From assembly GCA_023436925.1 (NCBI GenBank), contig JAEZHJ010000158.1:1-19346 (forward strand): a stretch of 19,346 bases of DNA, given 5' to 3'. Below, piece after piece: positions 6,329 through 15,477 of the stretch. This stretch comes from Actinomycetes bacterium (GTDB lineage Bacteria; Actinomycetota; Actinomycetes; Propionibacteriales; Propionibacteriaceae). Within the stretch, counting starts at the first letter, position 1; every line of letters begins with the position of its first letter. The notes beneath the pieces are model-generated. The model was not told the origin of the DNA, did not search any database, and saw only the letters and a list, made by a program, of their open reading frames with translations. The position numbers were made by a program, and so were the translations under genes.

Positions 6329-7020
6329 GCAAGCCGTTCCGCATCGAGCACGAGGGCCCGCTGCCCGCTCCGCCCGAGGTCGTCTGGGACGCGGTCACCC
6401 GCGACACCGGGGCCTGGCTGTTCGCCGACGACGGCGGCGAGAGCCCGCCCCTGGAGTGGGACCCGCCGCGTCGCGCGGTCTTCCGCGAGGAAGCCGGCGA
6501 CTGGTTCAACCAGCTCGAGTTCACCCTGGAACCGGCCGGGGACGGCACCTACCTGCGCTACGTCCACAGCGGGATCCTGGTCGACGACTGGGAGAACCAG
6601 TACGACGGGGCGCGCCGCCACACCGAGCTCTACCAGCACAACCTCGAGCAGTACCTTCGCCACTTCGCCGGCCGCAGCTTCCGCCACTTCGAGGTGCCGG
6701 CGCCGGCCGGCTCGATCACCCCGGACGCCGTGGACGCGGTCCGCGACGCCTGGGGCATCGGCCCCGAGACCCCGGTTGGCAGCACCCTGCAGCTGACCCT
6801 GCCGGCAGTCGGCGCGGTCACCGCCGAACTGGACTTCCACAACGAGGCCTTCATCGGCCTGCGCACCCCCGACGCCCTCTACCGGGTGTTCGGCCGCAAC
6901 CACTTCGGCGGTCCGGTCGCGATCGGTGGCTACGAGTACGGCGACGACCGGCTCCCGATCGAGACCACGACAGCCGCCTGGTCGGCCTGGTTGGCGCAGT
7001 TGTACCCCGATCCCGCATGA
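6325..7020 (+). CDS. SRPBCC (AHSA1-like) domain protein
   Basis: A 231-residue protein. The first ~120 residues have the Bet v1/START-like pattern of AHSA1 proteins: an N-terminal strand, P-P-E-V-V-W-D-A-V-T, the W-D-P-P-R-R...F strand, then L-E-F-T-L-E-P-A-G-D-G-T-Y-L-R-Y-V-H-S-G. This is followed by the long C-terminal helix that closes the hydrophobic cavity (Y-D-G-A-R-R-H-T-E-L-Y-Q-H-N-L-E-Q-Y). A second half of about 100 residues repeats a strand-rich layout and may be a second, diverged domain. Such proteins bind hydrophobic ligands; the ligand here is unknown. It overlaps the regulator gene by 4 nt, a common regulator/ligand-binder pairing. Confidence 0.87.
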   Translation: MSKPFRIEHEGPLPAPPEVVWDAVTRDTGAWLFADDGGESPPLEWDPPRRAVFREEAGDWFNQLEFTLEPAGDGTYLRYVHSGILVDDWENQYDGARRHTELYQHNLEQYLRHFAGRSFRHFEVPAPAGSITPDAVDAVRDAWGIGPETPVGSTLQLTLPAVGAVTAELDFHNEAFIGLRTPDALYRVFGRNHFGGPVAIGGYEYGDDRLPIETTTAAWSAWLAQLYPDPA

Positions 7021-7038
7021 TGGCAGCCCACGCTGCCA
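7021..7038 (+). other. Intercistronic hairpin SRPBCC / ABC-F
   Basis: TGGCAGC-CCAC-GCTGCCA, a perfect 7-bp stem with a 4-nt loop, starts at the base after the SRPBCC stop and ends 13 nt before the ABC-F start. It could slow exonucleases, attenuate read-through, or be chance. No U tract follows. Confidence 0.4.
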
Positions 7039-7051
7039 CCGAGGGGGGCCG

Positions 7052-8764
<1,713 letters not shown>

Positions 8765-8777
8765 GCCGCCGGTCGCC

Positions 8778-10238
8778 TCAGTCGCTGACGGCGCAGACGG
8801 TGTCGAGGTCCTCGGCCTGGTTGGTGGACGGCTTGGGCGACTTGGTGGGCTTGGCGGAGGCCGACCCGTTCGGGCTCGGCTCGGCCGAGGGTTCCTTCGG
8901 CCGGTCCTTGGCCTCGGAGGCGGCGATCTTGTCGGCGACGATCTCGCGGATCTTGGGGAAGTCCGGCTTCACCGGCTTGATCAGCGGCGGGGTGAAGTTG
9001 ACCGAGGACATCGGCAGCCCCCGTCCCTTCAGCGCCAGGTCGAGGGCGGTTCCCAGCTGCTCGCTGGGGATGTTGGTGGCGACGACCTTCTCGCTGGCGG
9101 CGGCGATGTCGTTGAACTTGGTCAGCACCGTGGTCGGGTTGAGCTGCTTCACCATGGCGTTGATCACGCACTTCTGCCGCGACATCCGCTCGTAGTCGCT
9201 GGAACCCTCACGGGACCGGGCGAACCACAGCGCGTTGAAGCCGTCCAGCAGCACGTCCTTGCCGGGTTCGATGTAGCCGTAGACCCCCTTCGGGCCCGAC
9301 TTGGACCCGATCGGGATCCGCTTGTTGATGTCGAGCCGGATCCCGCCGACCGCGTCGATCAGGCTCTCGAAGCCCTTCAGGTCGACCATCGCCCAGTAGT
9401 TGATGTCGAGCCCGAGGATCTCCCCGACCACATCGGCGGTGGCCTCGGCGCCGGGGTACTTCACCCCCGGGAAGAGCTTCTTGTTGTTCACCGCGAGGGT
9501 GTACACGGCATTCAGCAGGCACTCCTGGGAGGCGCACCAGAAGCCGTCGGGGTACTTGGCGTGCAGCGGGTTGTCGGCCGGGAAGGGTGCCCACTGCAGG
9601 TTGCGCGGCAGGCTGAACAGCACTGTCCGGCCGGTGGCCGCGTCCACACTGGCGACGATCATCGTGTCCGGACGCATCCCCCACCGGTCTGCGCCGGCGT
9701 CGCCGCCCATCAGCAGGATGTTGTAGCGGCCGTGCTGCGCCTCGGCGTCGCCGCCGCCGGTGAAGACATTGGTGACCAGGCTGGACTGCGCCCCGAACAT
9801 CCCCGAGGCCGCCCAGGCCGCGGTGCCCGTCCCGGCCGCCAGCAGCAGCGCCAGGACCCCGGACAGCACCCGGCCGCGGCCCGACATGGCGCGCGGGTTG
9901 GCGATCCGCCAGGCGTCCACCAGCAGCGCGACCCAGGCGATCCCGAGCAGCAGCGCGCCGACCTGCAGCACCCGCAGCGTGATCGGGTGGGCGTAGGCGG
10001 CGATCAGGACCGGACGGGCGACCAGCGCGGCGATGACGACCAGGACCAGCAGGGCGATCAGCCCGAGCCAGATGCGCAGCGCGATCCGACCGAGTCTCTT
10101 GTTGCCGGCGGCGACCTGGGCCGAACCGGGAATGAGCAGTGACATCAGCACCAGGACGATCCCGCGGCGGACGGCGATTCCCTGACTCCGCTGCTGGGGA
10201 CCGGGCAGCGCGGCGGCAGCATGCGCGCTCGTCGGCAT
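8778..10238 (-). CDS. LytR-CpsA-Psr (LCP) family protein, cell-wall polymer ligase
   Basis: LCP enzymes transfer lipid-linked glycopolymers (arabinogalactan, teichoic acids, capsule) onto peptidoglycan outside the membrane. The 486-residue protein has four hydrophobic segments (about 26-45, 52-82, 87-110, 124-146), rather than the single N-terminal anchor usual in the family. The LCP domain is at about 170-390: NILLMGGDAGADRWGMRPDTMIV, TVLFSLPRNL, LDINYWAMVDLKGFESLIDAVGGI, and ALWFARSREGSSDYERMSRQK with the conserved Arg residues that bind the pyrophosphate. Cysteines at 235 and 240 (FWCASQEC), 357 and 482 could form extracytoplasmic disulfides. The tail is Lys/Pro/Ser-rich. The start has AGGAG upstream; it is convergent with the ABC-F gene, only 13 nt apart. 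A -10-like CATACT at 10283-10278 suggests its own promoter. Confidence 0.93.
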   Translation of the reverse strand: MPTSAHAAAALPGPQQRSQGIAVRRGIVLVLMSLLIPGSAQVAAGNKRLGRIALRIWLGLIALLVLVVIAALVARPVLIAAYAHPITLRVLQVGALLLGIAWVALLVDAWRIANPRAMSGRGRVLSGVLALLLAAGTGTAAWAASGMFGAQSSLVTNVFTGGGDAEAQHGRYNILLMGGDAGADRWGMRPDTMIVASVDAATGRTVLFSLPRNLQWAPFPADNPLHAKYPDGFWCASQECLLNAVYTLAVNNKKLFPGVKYPGAEATADVVGEILGLDINYWAMVDLKGFESLIDAVGGIRLDINKRIPIGSKSGPKGVYGYIEPGKDVLLDGFNALWFARSREGSSDYERMSRQKCVINAMVKQLNPTTVLTKFNDIAAASEKVVATNIPSEQLGTALDLALKGRGLPMSSVNFTPPLIKPVKPDFPKIREIVADKIAASEAKDRPKEPSAEPSPNGSASAKPTKSPKPSTNQAEDLDTVCAVSD

Positions 10239-10339
10239 CAGATTGGGCTCCTGCGGGGAAGGTGGCCGGACCCGTCCAGTATGACCACGCGACTCAATCC
10301 GGCCCGTAGACGCGCCGCAGCACGGTCGTCACGGACCTG

Positions 10340-10355
10340 CGCCCCGGGCGGGGCG
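10340..10355 (-). terminator. Short GC hairpin after purE
   Basis: CGCCCC-N4-GGGGCG, a 6-bp stem starting 8 nt beyond the purE stop, without a U tract. A weak terminator candidate between purE and the LCP gene. Confidence 0.3.
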
Positions 10356-10363
10356 ATTGGTCG

Positions 10364-10894
10364 TTATCCGCCGTCCCAGAAGCCGTCGGAATCGGCCCGC
10401 GCGGCGGCCCGGACACGCTCGCCCTTGGCGCGCGCCGCGTCTCGCAAGTCGGCCTGGAAGGCCTCCATCCGGGCCGCCAGGGCGGGATCGGCGACCCCGA
10501 GGATGCGGACGGCGAGCAGGCCGGCATTGCGGGCATTGCCGACCGCCACGGTCGCCACCGGGACCCCGGCGGGCATCTGCACGATCGACAACAGCGAGTC
10601 CAGCCCGTCCAGGTGCTTCAGCGGCACCGGCACTCCGATCACCGGCAACGGGGTGAGCGCGGCGAGCATGCCGGGCAGATGGGCGGCGCCACCGGCACCG
10701 GCGATCACCACCTTGAGCCCGCGCCCGGCGGCCCCCCGTCCCCAGGCCACCATGTCCTCGGGCATCCGGTGGGCGGAGACCACGTCCGCCTCGAAGGGCA
10801 CCCCGAACTCGGCCAACGCGGCCGCTGCGGCCTCCATCACCGGCCAGTCCGAATCCGAGCCCATCACGATGCCGACCAGCGCACCCTCAGCCAT
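10364..10894 (-). CDS. purE: N5-carboxyaminoimidazole ribonucleotide mutase
   Basis: Converts N5-CAIR to CAIR in de novo purine synthesis, acting on the product of PurK. The 176-residue class I PurE shows MGSDSDWPVM near the N terminus (phosphate and ribose binding), SAHRMP (catalytic His), AGAGGAAHLPGMLA, TPLPVIGVPV, GLDSLLSIVQMPAGVPVATV and GNARNAGLLA. ATG 10894 is preferred over GTG 10906 because GGAG is 6 nt upstream of it and because homologues start close to this point. It overlaps the end of purK by 8 nt, so the two are translationally coupled. Confidence 0.96.
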   Translation of the reverse strand: MAEGALVGIVMGSDSDWPVMEAAAAALAEFGVPFEADVVSAHRMPEDMVAWGRGAAGRGLKVVIAGAGGAAHLPGMLAALTPLPVIGVPVPLKHLDGLDSLLSIVQMPAGVPVATVAVGNARNAGLLAVRILGVADPALAARMEAFQADLRDAARAKGERVRAAARADSDGFWDGG

Positions 10895-12050
10895 CACCGT
10901 CTCCACTCCTCGGGCCGGCGACCCCCATCAGGAGGTCGGCGGCGTTCCTCGCCCTGGCACGGGTCCGTTCCAGGTCGGCGCCCAGGGTCGTGACATGGCC
11001 CAGTTTCCGCCCGGGCACCCACGATTTGCCGTACAGCTGGACGCGGACCGCCGGGTCGTCGGCGAGCGCCTGCGCCAGCGCGGCCTCCGGGGCGTGCCGG
11101 GACCCGCCCAGCACGTTCGCCATCACCGCCCACTCGGCGCGCGGGTCGGTGGCGCCCAGCGGCAGGTCGGCGACCGCGCGCAGGTGGTTCTCGAACTGGG
11201 AGGTGACGGCACCGTCGATGCTCCAGTGGCCGGTGTTGTGCGGCCGCATCGCCAGTTCGTTGACCACCACCCGCCCGGCGCGGTCCTCCATGAGTTCCAC
11301 CGCCAGGATGCCGACCACGTCGAGCTCGGCGGCGATCCGCAGCGCGAAGGCCCGCCACTCGGCGTCCTCGCTCTGGGGCAGGCCGGGGGCCGGGGTCGTG
11401 GTGTCGGTGCAGATCCCGTCGGTCTGCACCGTCTCGCTGACGGGATAGGCGACGGCCTCCCCGCCGGGGCGGCGGGCGACCAGCACCGACAGCTCGCGGC
11501 GGAAGTCGATGTACTCCTCGGCCAGGATCGCCACGCCCGGAGCGAGGTTCTGGAACGGGACCCCCGCCTGCCCGGGATCGTCCAGCTTCCAGACGCCCTT
11601 GCCGTCGTAGCCGCCCCGGGAGGTCTTGGCGATCACCGGCCACCCGGTGGCGTCGCCGAAGGCGACCAGGTCGGCCGGGTCGGCGACCACCCGGTAGGCG
11701 GGGCACGGGATGCCGAGCGCGCTCAGCCGGTCCCGCATCACCGCCTTGTCCTGGGCGTGCAGCAGCGCCTCGGGCCCTGGGCGGACGGCGGTGCCGCGCG
11801 CGACCAGGTCGCGCAGGATCAGGGCCGGCACGTGCTCGTGGTCGAAGGTGATCACGTCGCAGCCGGCGGCGAAGGCCAGCACCGTGTCCCGGTCGGTGTA
11901 GTCGCCCACCGTGACATCGCCCACCACCTGGGCGGCGGAGCCGTCGGGCTCTTCGGCCAGCAGCCGGATGCGCAGTCCAAGCCCGATGCCCGCGGCGTGC
12001 ATCATCCGGGCCAACTGGCCGCCGCCGATGATGCCGATGGTCACGGTCAC
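10887..12050 (-). CDS. purK: N5-carboxyaminoimidazole ribonucleotide synthase
   Basis: ATP-grasp enzyme that carboxylates aminoimidazole ribonucleotide with bicarbonate and ATP. The 387-residue protein starts VTVTIGIIGGGQLARMMHAAG (nucleotide-fold PreATP-grasp), then FDHEHVP, VIAKTSRGGYDGKGVW (glycine-rich ATP loop), EEYIDFRRELSVLVAR, and RPHNTGHWSIDGAVTSQFENHLRA with metal and substrate residues. GTG 12050 is chosen because TACGCT lies exactly 7 nt upstream and there is no Shine-Dalgarno sequence, indicating a leaderless mRNA. The frame stays open through the repeat array to 12188, but homologues do not have that extension. First gene of a purK-purE operon. Confidence 0.95.
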   Translation of the reverse strand: MTVTIGIIGGGQLARMMHAAGIGLGLRIRLLAEEPDGSAAQVVGDVTVGDYTDRDTVLAFAAGCDVITFDHEHVPALILRDLVARGTAVRPGPEALLHAQDKAVMRDRLSALGIPCPAYRVVADPADLVAFGDATGWPVIAKTSRGGYDGKGVWKLDDPGQAGVPFQNLAPGVAILAEEYIDFRRELSVLVARRPGGEAVAYPVSETVQTDGICTDTTTPAPGLPQSEDAEWRAFALRIAAELDVVGILAVELMEDRAGRVVVNELAMRPHNTGHWSIDGAVTSQFENHLRAVADLPLGATDPRAEWAVMANVLGGSRHAPEAALAQALADDPAVRVQLYGKSWVPGRKLGHVTTLGADLERTRARARNAADLLMGVAGPRSGDGDG

Positions 12051-12057
12051 GAGCGCC

Positions 12058-12063
12058 AGCGTA
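12058..12063 (-). promoter_or_regulatory. purK leaderless -10 box
   Basis: TACGCT (minus strand, 12063-12058) matches TANNNT and sits 7 nt before GTG 12050. No clear -35 is visible in the GC-rich DNA between it and array B, which begins 40 bp upstream. Confidence 0.55.
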
Positions 12064-12102
12064 GCGGGACCGGGTCGCCACCCCCGGCGCCGCCCACCCG
12101 GA

Positions 12103-12206
12103 ACACGGGGACGGTTCTCCCGCACACGGGGACGGTCCTCCCGCACACGGGGACGGTCCTCCCGCACACAGGGACGGTCCTCCCGCACACAGGGACGGTC
12201 CCCGGC
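12103..12206 (-). repeat. 21-bp tandem repeat array, about five units (array B)
   Basis: Units begin at 12103, 12124, 12145 and 12166, with a final 20-bp partial unit at 12187-12206. Read on the minus strand, the unit is the same as in array A: GCGGGAG(G/A)ACCGTCCC(C/T)GTGT. Within this array most units have GGACCGTCC, an odd-length palindrome. Array B lies in the divergent space between purK and the DHFR-like gene, unlike array A which is between convergent genes. The frame in purK direction reads as heptapeptides such as R-E-D-R-P-R-V, considered non-coding. Confidence 0.95.
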
Positions 12207-12207
12207 A

Positions 12208-12237
12208 TCGACCTGTGTCGGCGGTGCCGGTTAGCGT
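12208..12237 (+). promoter_or_regulatory. Promoter of the DHFR-like gene
   Basis: TCGACC (12208-12213), 18 nt, TAGCGT (12232-12237). The predicted start near 12244 gives a short leader carrying GGGAG before ATG 12260. The -35 begins 2 bp beyond array B. Confidence 0.4.
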
Positions 12238-12259
12238 GGCGGACGGAAGGGAGCACAGC

Positions 12260-12865
12260 ATGGGAATCCTGACGGTCGACCTGTTCGTCACTGCGGACGG
12301 GGTGTACCAGGCGCCCGGCGGCGCCGACGAGGATCCGTCCGGCGGCTTCGGCTACGGCGGCTGGCAGGCGCCCTACGCCGACCGCGAGTCCGGGGAGGTG
12401 ATCATGGCCGGGATCGACCGGTTCGACGCCCTGCTGCTGGGCCGGCGCACCTATGACATCTTCGCCGGCTACTGGCCGCAGCGCGATGACAACCGGATCG
12501 GCGCGAAGCTCAACTCGGCGCCGAAGTTCGTCGCCTCGCGCACCCTGACCGACCCGTCCTGGGCCGGCACGACGGTGCTGCGCGATCCCGCTGCCGAGGT
12601 GCCGGCGCTGAAGCAGCGGTTCACCGAGACCCATGTGATCGGCAGCGGCGACCTGACCCGCACCCTGCTCGGGGCCGGGCTGGTCGACCGGCTCAACCTG
12701 TATGTCTACCCCGTGGCCCTCGGCACCGGGAAACGGCTGTTCGACGGTGCGGCGCCCACCGGGTTCCGGCTCGCCGAGGCGCCGGTCGGCTTCCCCGGCG
12801 GCTGTGTGCTGCTGGCCTACCAGCCGGTCGGCACCCCGGTCACCGGGATCGACATGGAGGACTGA
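12260..12865 (+). CDS. Dihydrofolate reductase-like / RibD C-terminal domain protein
   Basis: A 201-residue single-domain protein of the DHFR/RibD-C superfamily (NAD(P)H-dependent reductases). It starts with a beta-strand TVDLFVTADGVYQAPGG, then DALLLGRRTYDIFAGYWP (the G-R-x-T-Y/F motif contacting the cofactor), PKFVASRTL, the THVIGSGDLTRTLLGAGLVD glycine motif, and a C-terminal VALGTGKRLF. Members are usually annotated only as dihydrofolate reductase family; the true substrate is unknown, and a real folate DHFR is unlikely because the canonical N-terminal folate-binding sequence is absent. ATG 12260 has GGGAG upstream. It begins an accessory plus-strand block with the GNAT and peptidase E genes. 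Confidence 0.9.
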   Translation: MGILTVDLFVTADGVYQAPGGADEDPSGGFGYGGWQAPYADRESGEVIMAGIDRFDALLLGRRTYDIFAGYWPQRDDNRIGAKLNSAPKFVASRTLTDPSWAGTTVLRDPAAEVPALKQRFTETHVIGSGDLTRTLLGAGLVDRLNLYVYPVALGTGKRLFDGAAPTGFRLAEAPVGFPGGCVLLAYQPVGTPVTGIDMED

Positions 12866-12895
12866 CCAAAGCGCGCCGTGGGGCCGCCGGAGGTC

Positions 12896-12901
12896 TAGGG
12901 T
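12896..12901 (+). promoter_or_regulatory. GNAT gene leaderless -10 box
   Basis: TAGGGT is exactly 7 nt before ATG 12909, and no ribosome-binding sequence is placed usefully in between. Confidence 0.5.
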
Positions 12902-12908
12902 CGCTGGC

Positions 12909-13700
12909 ATGGACGTGGCGTCGCTGGGCTTTCGTACCGATCTTGCCCTGCTCGAACTGGCCGGCTCGGTGATCGAGGACAGGGGTGACCACCTGGTCGT
13001 CACCACGCCGTCCAACCCGGCTTTCTACTGGGGCAACTTCCTGCTGCTCGAGCGGGTGCCCCCGGCCGGGGCGGTCGAGGAGTGGCTGGCCCGGTTCGCG
13101 GCCACCTTTCCGGGTGCCCGCCACCGGGCGCTGGGCTTCGACGACCCGCACGGCAGTGCCGACGACCTGGCGGGCTTCGCGGCCCGGGGCCTGGACGTCG
13201 ACGTCGCAACGGTCATGCTGGCGACGGCCGTGAACCCGCCTCCCCACCCCAACCCGGAGGCCACCTACCGTCCGCTGCGGTCCGACGACGACTGGGCGCA
13301 GAGCGTCAGCCTGGCGATCGCGAGCGGGGACACCGAGGAGTCCAGGGAGTACCTCGACTTCGTGGAGCGACGTACCGCGAGCAACCGCGCGCTCTGCGAG
13401 GACGGCCAGGGCGCCTGGTTCGGCGCCTTCCTCGGCGGACGCCTGGTCGCCCAACTGGGGCTGGTCGGCGCCAGCCCCGGGCTGGCCCGGTTCCAGTCGG
13501 TGGAGACCCACCCCGACCATCGCCGCCGCGGGCTGGCCGGCACCCTCGTCCACCGGGCCAGCGAGTACGGGTTCGCGGAACTGGGGGCGACCACGCTGGT
13601 GATGGTGGCCGATCCGGGCTACCACGCCATCCGGGTCTACCGCTCGCTCGGCTTCACCGACGGCGAGACGCAACTCCAGGTGGAGCAGGCGCCCGGGTAG
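12909..13700 (+). CDS. GNAT family N-acetyltransferase
   Basis: A 263-residue protein. The acetyl-CoA binding motif A is in the C-terminal half: RFQSVETHPDHRRRGLAGTL at about 195-213, with the R-R-x-G-x-A/G pyrophosphate loop. It is followed by ATTLVMVADPGYHAIRVYRSLGF, the usual motif B with the Tyr/Arg before the final strand. The first ~120 residues (FYWGNFLLLERVPPAG, WLARFAATFPGARHRALGFDD) form a second, diverged GNAT-like region, a layout common in actinobacterial proteins of unknown substrate. Transcribed from its own leaderless promoter although the DHFR-like gene ends only 43 nt upstream. A strong hairpin follows the stop. Confidence 0.9.
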   Translation: MDVASLGFRTDLALLELAGSVIEDRGDHLVVTTPSNPAFYWGNFLLLERVPPAGAVEEWLARFAATFPGARHRALGFDDPHGSADDLAGFAARGLDVDVATVMLATAVNPPPHPNPEATYRPLRSDDDWAQSVSLAIASGDTEESREYLDFVERRTASNRALCEDGQGAWFGAFLGGRLVAQLGLVGASPGLARFQSVETHPDHRRRGLAGTLVHRASEYGFAELGATTLVMVADPGYHAIRVYRSLGFTDGETQLQVEQAPG

Positions 13701-13715
13701 CCGTGCTGTCGGCGC

Positions 13716-13747
13716 GGTTCGGATGCGGGCGGGGCGCCGTCCGAACC
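13716..13747 (+). terminator. Hairpin after the GNAT gene
   Basis: GGTTCGGA-N16-TCCGAACC has perfect 8-bp outer arms, and the N16 can pair further inside (GGCG with CGCC). It starts 15 nt past the stop and would separate GNAT transcription from the peptidase E gene. Confidence 0.6.
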
Positions 13748-13773
13748 ACCGGTGCGGGCGCCGGGGACTCTGC

Positions 13774-13779
13774 CAAGAT
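13774..13779 (+). promoter_or_regulatory. Possible leaderless -10 box of the peptidase E gene
   Basis: CAAGAT lies 6 nt before ATG 13786; no Shine-Dalgarno sequence is present. The first base departs from TANNNT, so support is weak. Confidence 0.3.
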
Positions 13780-13785
13780 GGGGCC

Positions 13786-14502
13786 ATGACCACGCACATC
13801 GTCGCGATGGGTGGCGGCGGGTTCTCGATGTCGCAGTCCGGGGCGCCGACGAACCTGGACCGGTACCTGCTCGAGCTGTCCGGCAAGCGGTCGCCGCTGG
13901 TCTGCTTCGCGCCCACCGCCTCCGCCGACGATCCGCAGTACATCAACCGCTTCCTGCTGGCCTACGGCACCCTCGGCGTCCGCACCATGGTGCTGAGCCT
14001 GTGGGAGGGCGGCTCGGCAGCCTCCGTCGCCCGACTGGCCGAGGCCGACATCGTCCTGGTCGGCGGCGGCCACACGGTCAACCTGATGGCGTTGTGGGAC
14101 GCCCACGGGGTGTCGGGAGCGATCCGCGACCGCGCCGGGGCGGGCGACGTGGTGCTGGCCGGGGTCTCCGCGGGGGGCAGCTGCTGGTACCAGGGCTGCA
14201 TCACCGACTCCTTCGGCGACCTGCGAGCCTGGCGGGGCGGGCTGGGCCTGGTCCCCGGCAGCTTCTGCCCCCACTTCGACGGCGAGGCGGACCGGGCGCC
14301 GGTGTACACCGACGCGGTGGCCGCCGGCGACCTGCCGGGCGGCTTCGCCGCCGACGACGGCGCCGCCGTCCACTACACCGACGGGACGCCGACCGGCTTC
14401 GTGGCCGAGGCCCGGGGGCGCCGCGTGTACCGGGTGCTGCCGAGCGACCTGCCCACCGCCAGTGGCGTCCTCGTCGAGCCCCAGGAGATGACCCTGCTCT
14501 AG
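13786..14502 (+). CDS. Peptidase E-like protein (family S51)
   Basis: A 238-residue cytoplasmic serine peptidase of family S51, whose Salmonella member cleaves N-terminal Asp-X dipeptides. Visible motifs: VLVGGGHTVNLM (about 90-101), the nucleophile elbow GVSAGGSCWYQ with Ser128, a candidate Asp at 141 (ITDSFGDL), and SFCPHFDGE with His163, in the order Ser-Asp-His expected for the family. The N terminus HIVAMGGGGFSM is the Rossmann-like first strand. Many actinobacterial members are of unknown specificity; some S51 relatives hydrolyse cyanophycin, so dipeptide specificity is not proven. Convergent with the GtrA gene, 21 nt apart. Confidence 0.92.
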   Translation: MTTHIVAMGGGGFSMSQSGAPTNLDRYLLELSGKRSPLVCFAPTASADDPQYINRFLLAYGTLGVRTMVLSLWEGGSAASVARLAEADIVLVGGGHTVNLMALWDAHGVSGAIRDRAGAGDVVLAGVSAGGSCWYQGCITDSFGDLRAWRGGLGLVPGSFCPHFDGEADRAPVYTDAVAAGDLPGGFAADDGAAVHYTDGTPTGFVAEARGRRVYRVLPSDLPTASGVLVEPQEMTLL

Positions 14503-14523
14503 CTGTCCGGACGGACGCCCCGG

Positions 14524-14937
14524 CTAGCGGAAGATCACCGTCCGCTGCACCACGAAGTTCACCGTGGTCGCCACCCCCTGCGCCACCACGAAGCCCAGGG
14601 TCTGGGCGGCCAGGACGGAACCGGTCAGCTCCAGCAGCCAGGGGTAGCCGACGGCGAACAGCCCGACCTGGACGGTGAAGGTCACCGCGTAGAGCGCCAC
14701 CACCGCCAGGAAACGGCGCCGGCTCGGCCCCGCCTGGAAGGTCCAGCGGCGGTTGATCAGGTAGGCGGTCGTGGTGCCGGCCACGAAGGAGAGCGCCTTG
14801 GCGGCGCTGTGCCCGAGCCCGAGCGCCATCAGGCCCAGCAGCAACCCGTAGTCGACGATCGCGGACAGCCCGCCGGAGATGACGAACCTCAGCAGTTGCG
14901 TGCGCAGCGGGAGCCGGACCGGCTGTTGCGTGGTCAC
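14524..14937 (-). CDS. GtrA-like four-TM membrane protein
   Basis: A 137-residue protein with four membrane helices in the GtrA arrangement: LLRFVISGGLSAIVDYGLLL, then ALSFVAGTTTAYLINRRWTF (the conserved N-x-x-W-T/V-F after helix 2), then two more helices ending in GVATTVNFVVQRTVIFR. GtrA proteins are thought to move or assist undecaprenyl- or decaprenyl-linked sugars across the membrane; the mycobacterial relative at this locus is Rv3277. Starts at GTG 14937, overlapping the preceding stop by 4 nt (GTGA), so translation is coupled to the PH protein. Last gene of the birA-PH-gtrA operon. Confidence 0.92.
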   Translation of the reverse strand: MTTQQPVRLPLRTQLLRFVISGGLSAIVDYGLLLGLMALGLGHSAAKALSFVAGTTTAYLINRRWTFQAGPSRRRFLAVVALYAVTFTVQVGLFAVGYPWLLELTGSVLAAQTLGFVVAQGVATTVNFVVQRTVIFR

Positions 14938-15464
14938 TCGACGGCGTCCGGCTGACGCGGGCGCTGGTCGTCGCCGAAGAGCAGTTCGGTCATCAGCACG
15001 TGGACGCCCTCGACATCGGGGATGTCGTGCAACGCGACCGGCGCCTCCGCGGCCGTGGTGAGGATCAGCGTCCCGCAGCCCAGCATCCGGTCCAGCAGGC
15101 TGCGCTCGTAGGCCACGTTGTTGATCCGGCTCAGCGGCAGGTCGTGGCCGCTCTTGTGCAGGATGCCGCGGCGGGTGATGATCCGGCGGTCGGTGAGGGT
15201 GTAGGTGGTGGTCAGCCAGCGCAGGTAGGGGGCGACCACCCAGGCCGCCAGCGCGGCCGCGGCCAGAGCCAGTTCCACCCATCCCGCCCAGGGCTGCCAC
15301 CGGGCCGGGGTGGCGGCGGCCCCGACCCCCGCCGCCACCGCGATCAGCAGCAGTGCCAGCACCGGTTGGACCAGTGCCTTGCCGTGGGTACGCAGGTGCA
15401 GCAACTGCTCCTCGTCAGCTCCGAGGTACTTGCCTGGCAGACCCACGCCACCATGGTTCCACAT
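14934..15464 (-). CDS. PH-domain (bPH2, DUF304-like) membrane protein
   Basis: A 176-residue protein. After a short N terminus (GLPGKYLGADEEQLLHLRTH) there are two adjacent membrane helices at roughly 33-52 and 61-82, then a bacterial PH domain: TTTYTLTDRRIITRRGILHKSGHDLPLSRINNVAYERSLLDRMLGCGTLIL, the PF03703 pattern. The PH part is probably cytoplasmic; function unknown. Corresponds by position and content to Rv3278c. ATG 15464, 13 nt after the birA stop, is the first plausible start; GTG 15446 is an alternative. Co-transcribed with birA and gtrA. Confidence 0.9.
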   Translation of the reverse strand: MWNHGGVGLPGKYLGADEEQLLHLRTHGKALVQPVLALLLIAVAAGVGAAATPARWQPWAGWVELALAAAALAAWVVAPYLRWLTTTYTLTDRRIITRRGILHKSGHDLPLSRINNVAYERSLLDRMLGCGTLILTTAAEAPVALHDIPDVEGVHVLMTELLFGDDQRPRQPDAVE

Positions 15465-15477
15465 CCGGCCGCCCGGC

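Noticed and set aside
8765..8777. Bidirectional terminator between the ABC-F and LCP genes
   Set aside because: The 13-nt gap contains no inverted repeat, so I cannot support one from sequence.
10278..10297. Complete promoter for the LCP gene
   Set aside because: CATACT is a plausible -10, but the only TTGA-like hexamer (TTGAGT) lies 8 nt away, too close to be its -35.
12051..12188. N-terminal extension of PurK through array B
   Set aside because: The extra residues are translated repeat with no homology. A -10 box lies 7 nt before GTG 12050, so the extension would be upstream of the transcript start.
14503..14523. Terminator between the convergent peptidase E and GtrA genes
   Set aside because: GTCCGGAC is palindromic but leaves no loop, and longer pairings are poor.
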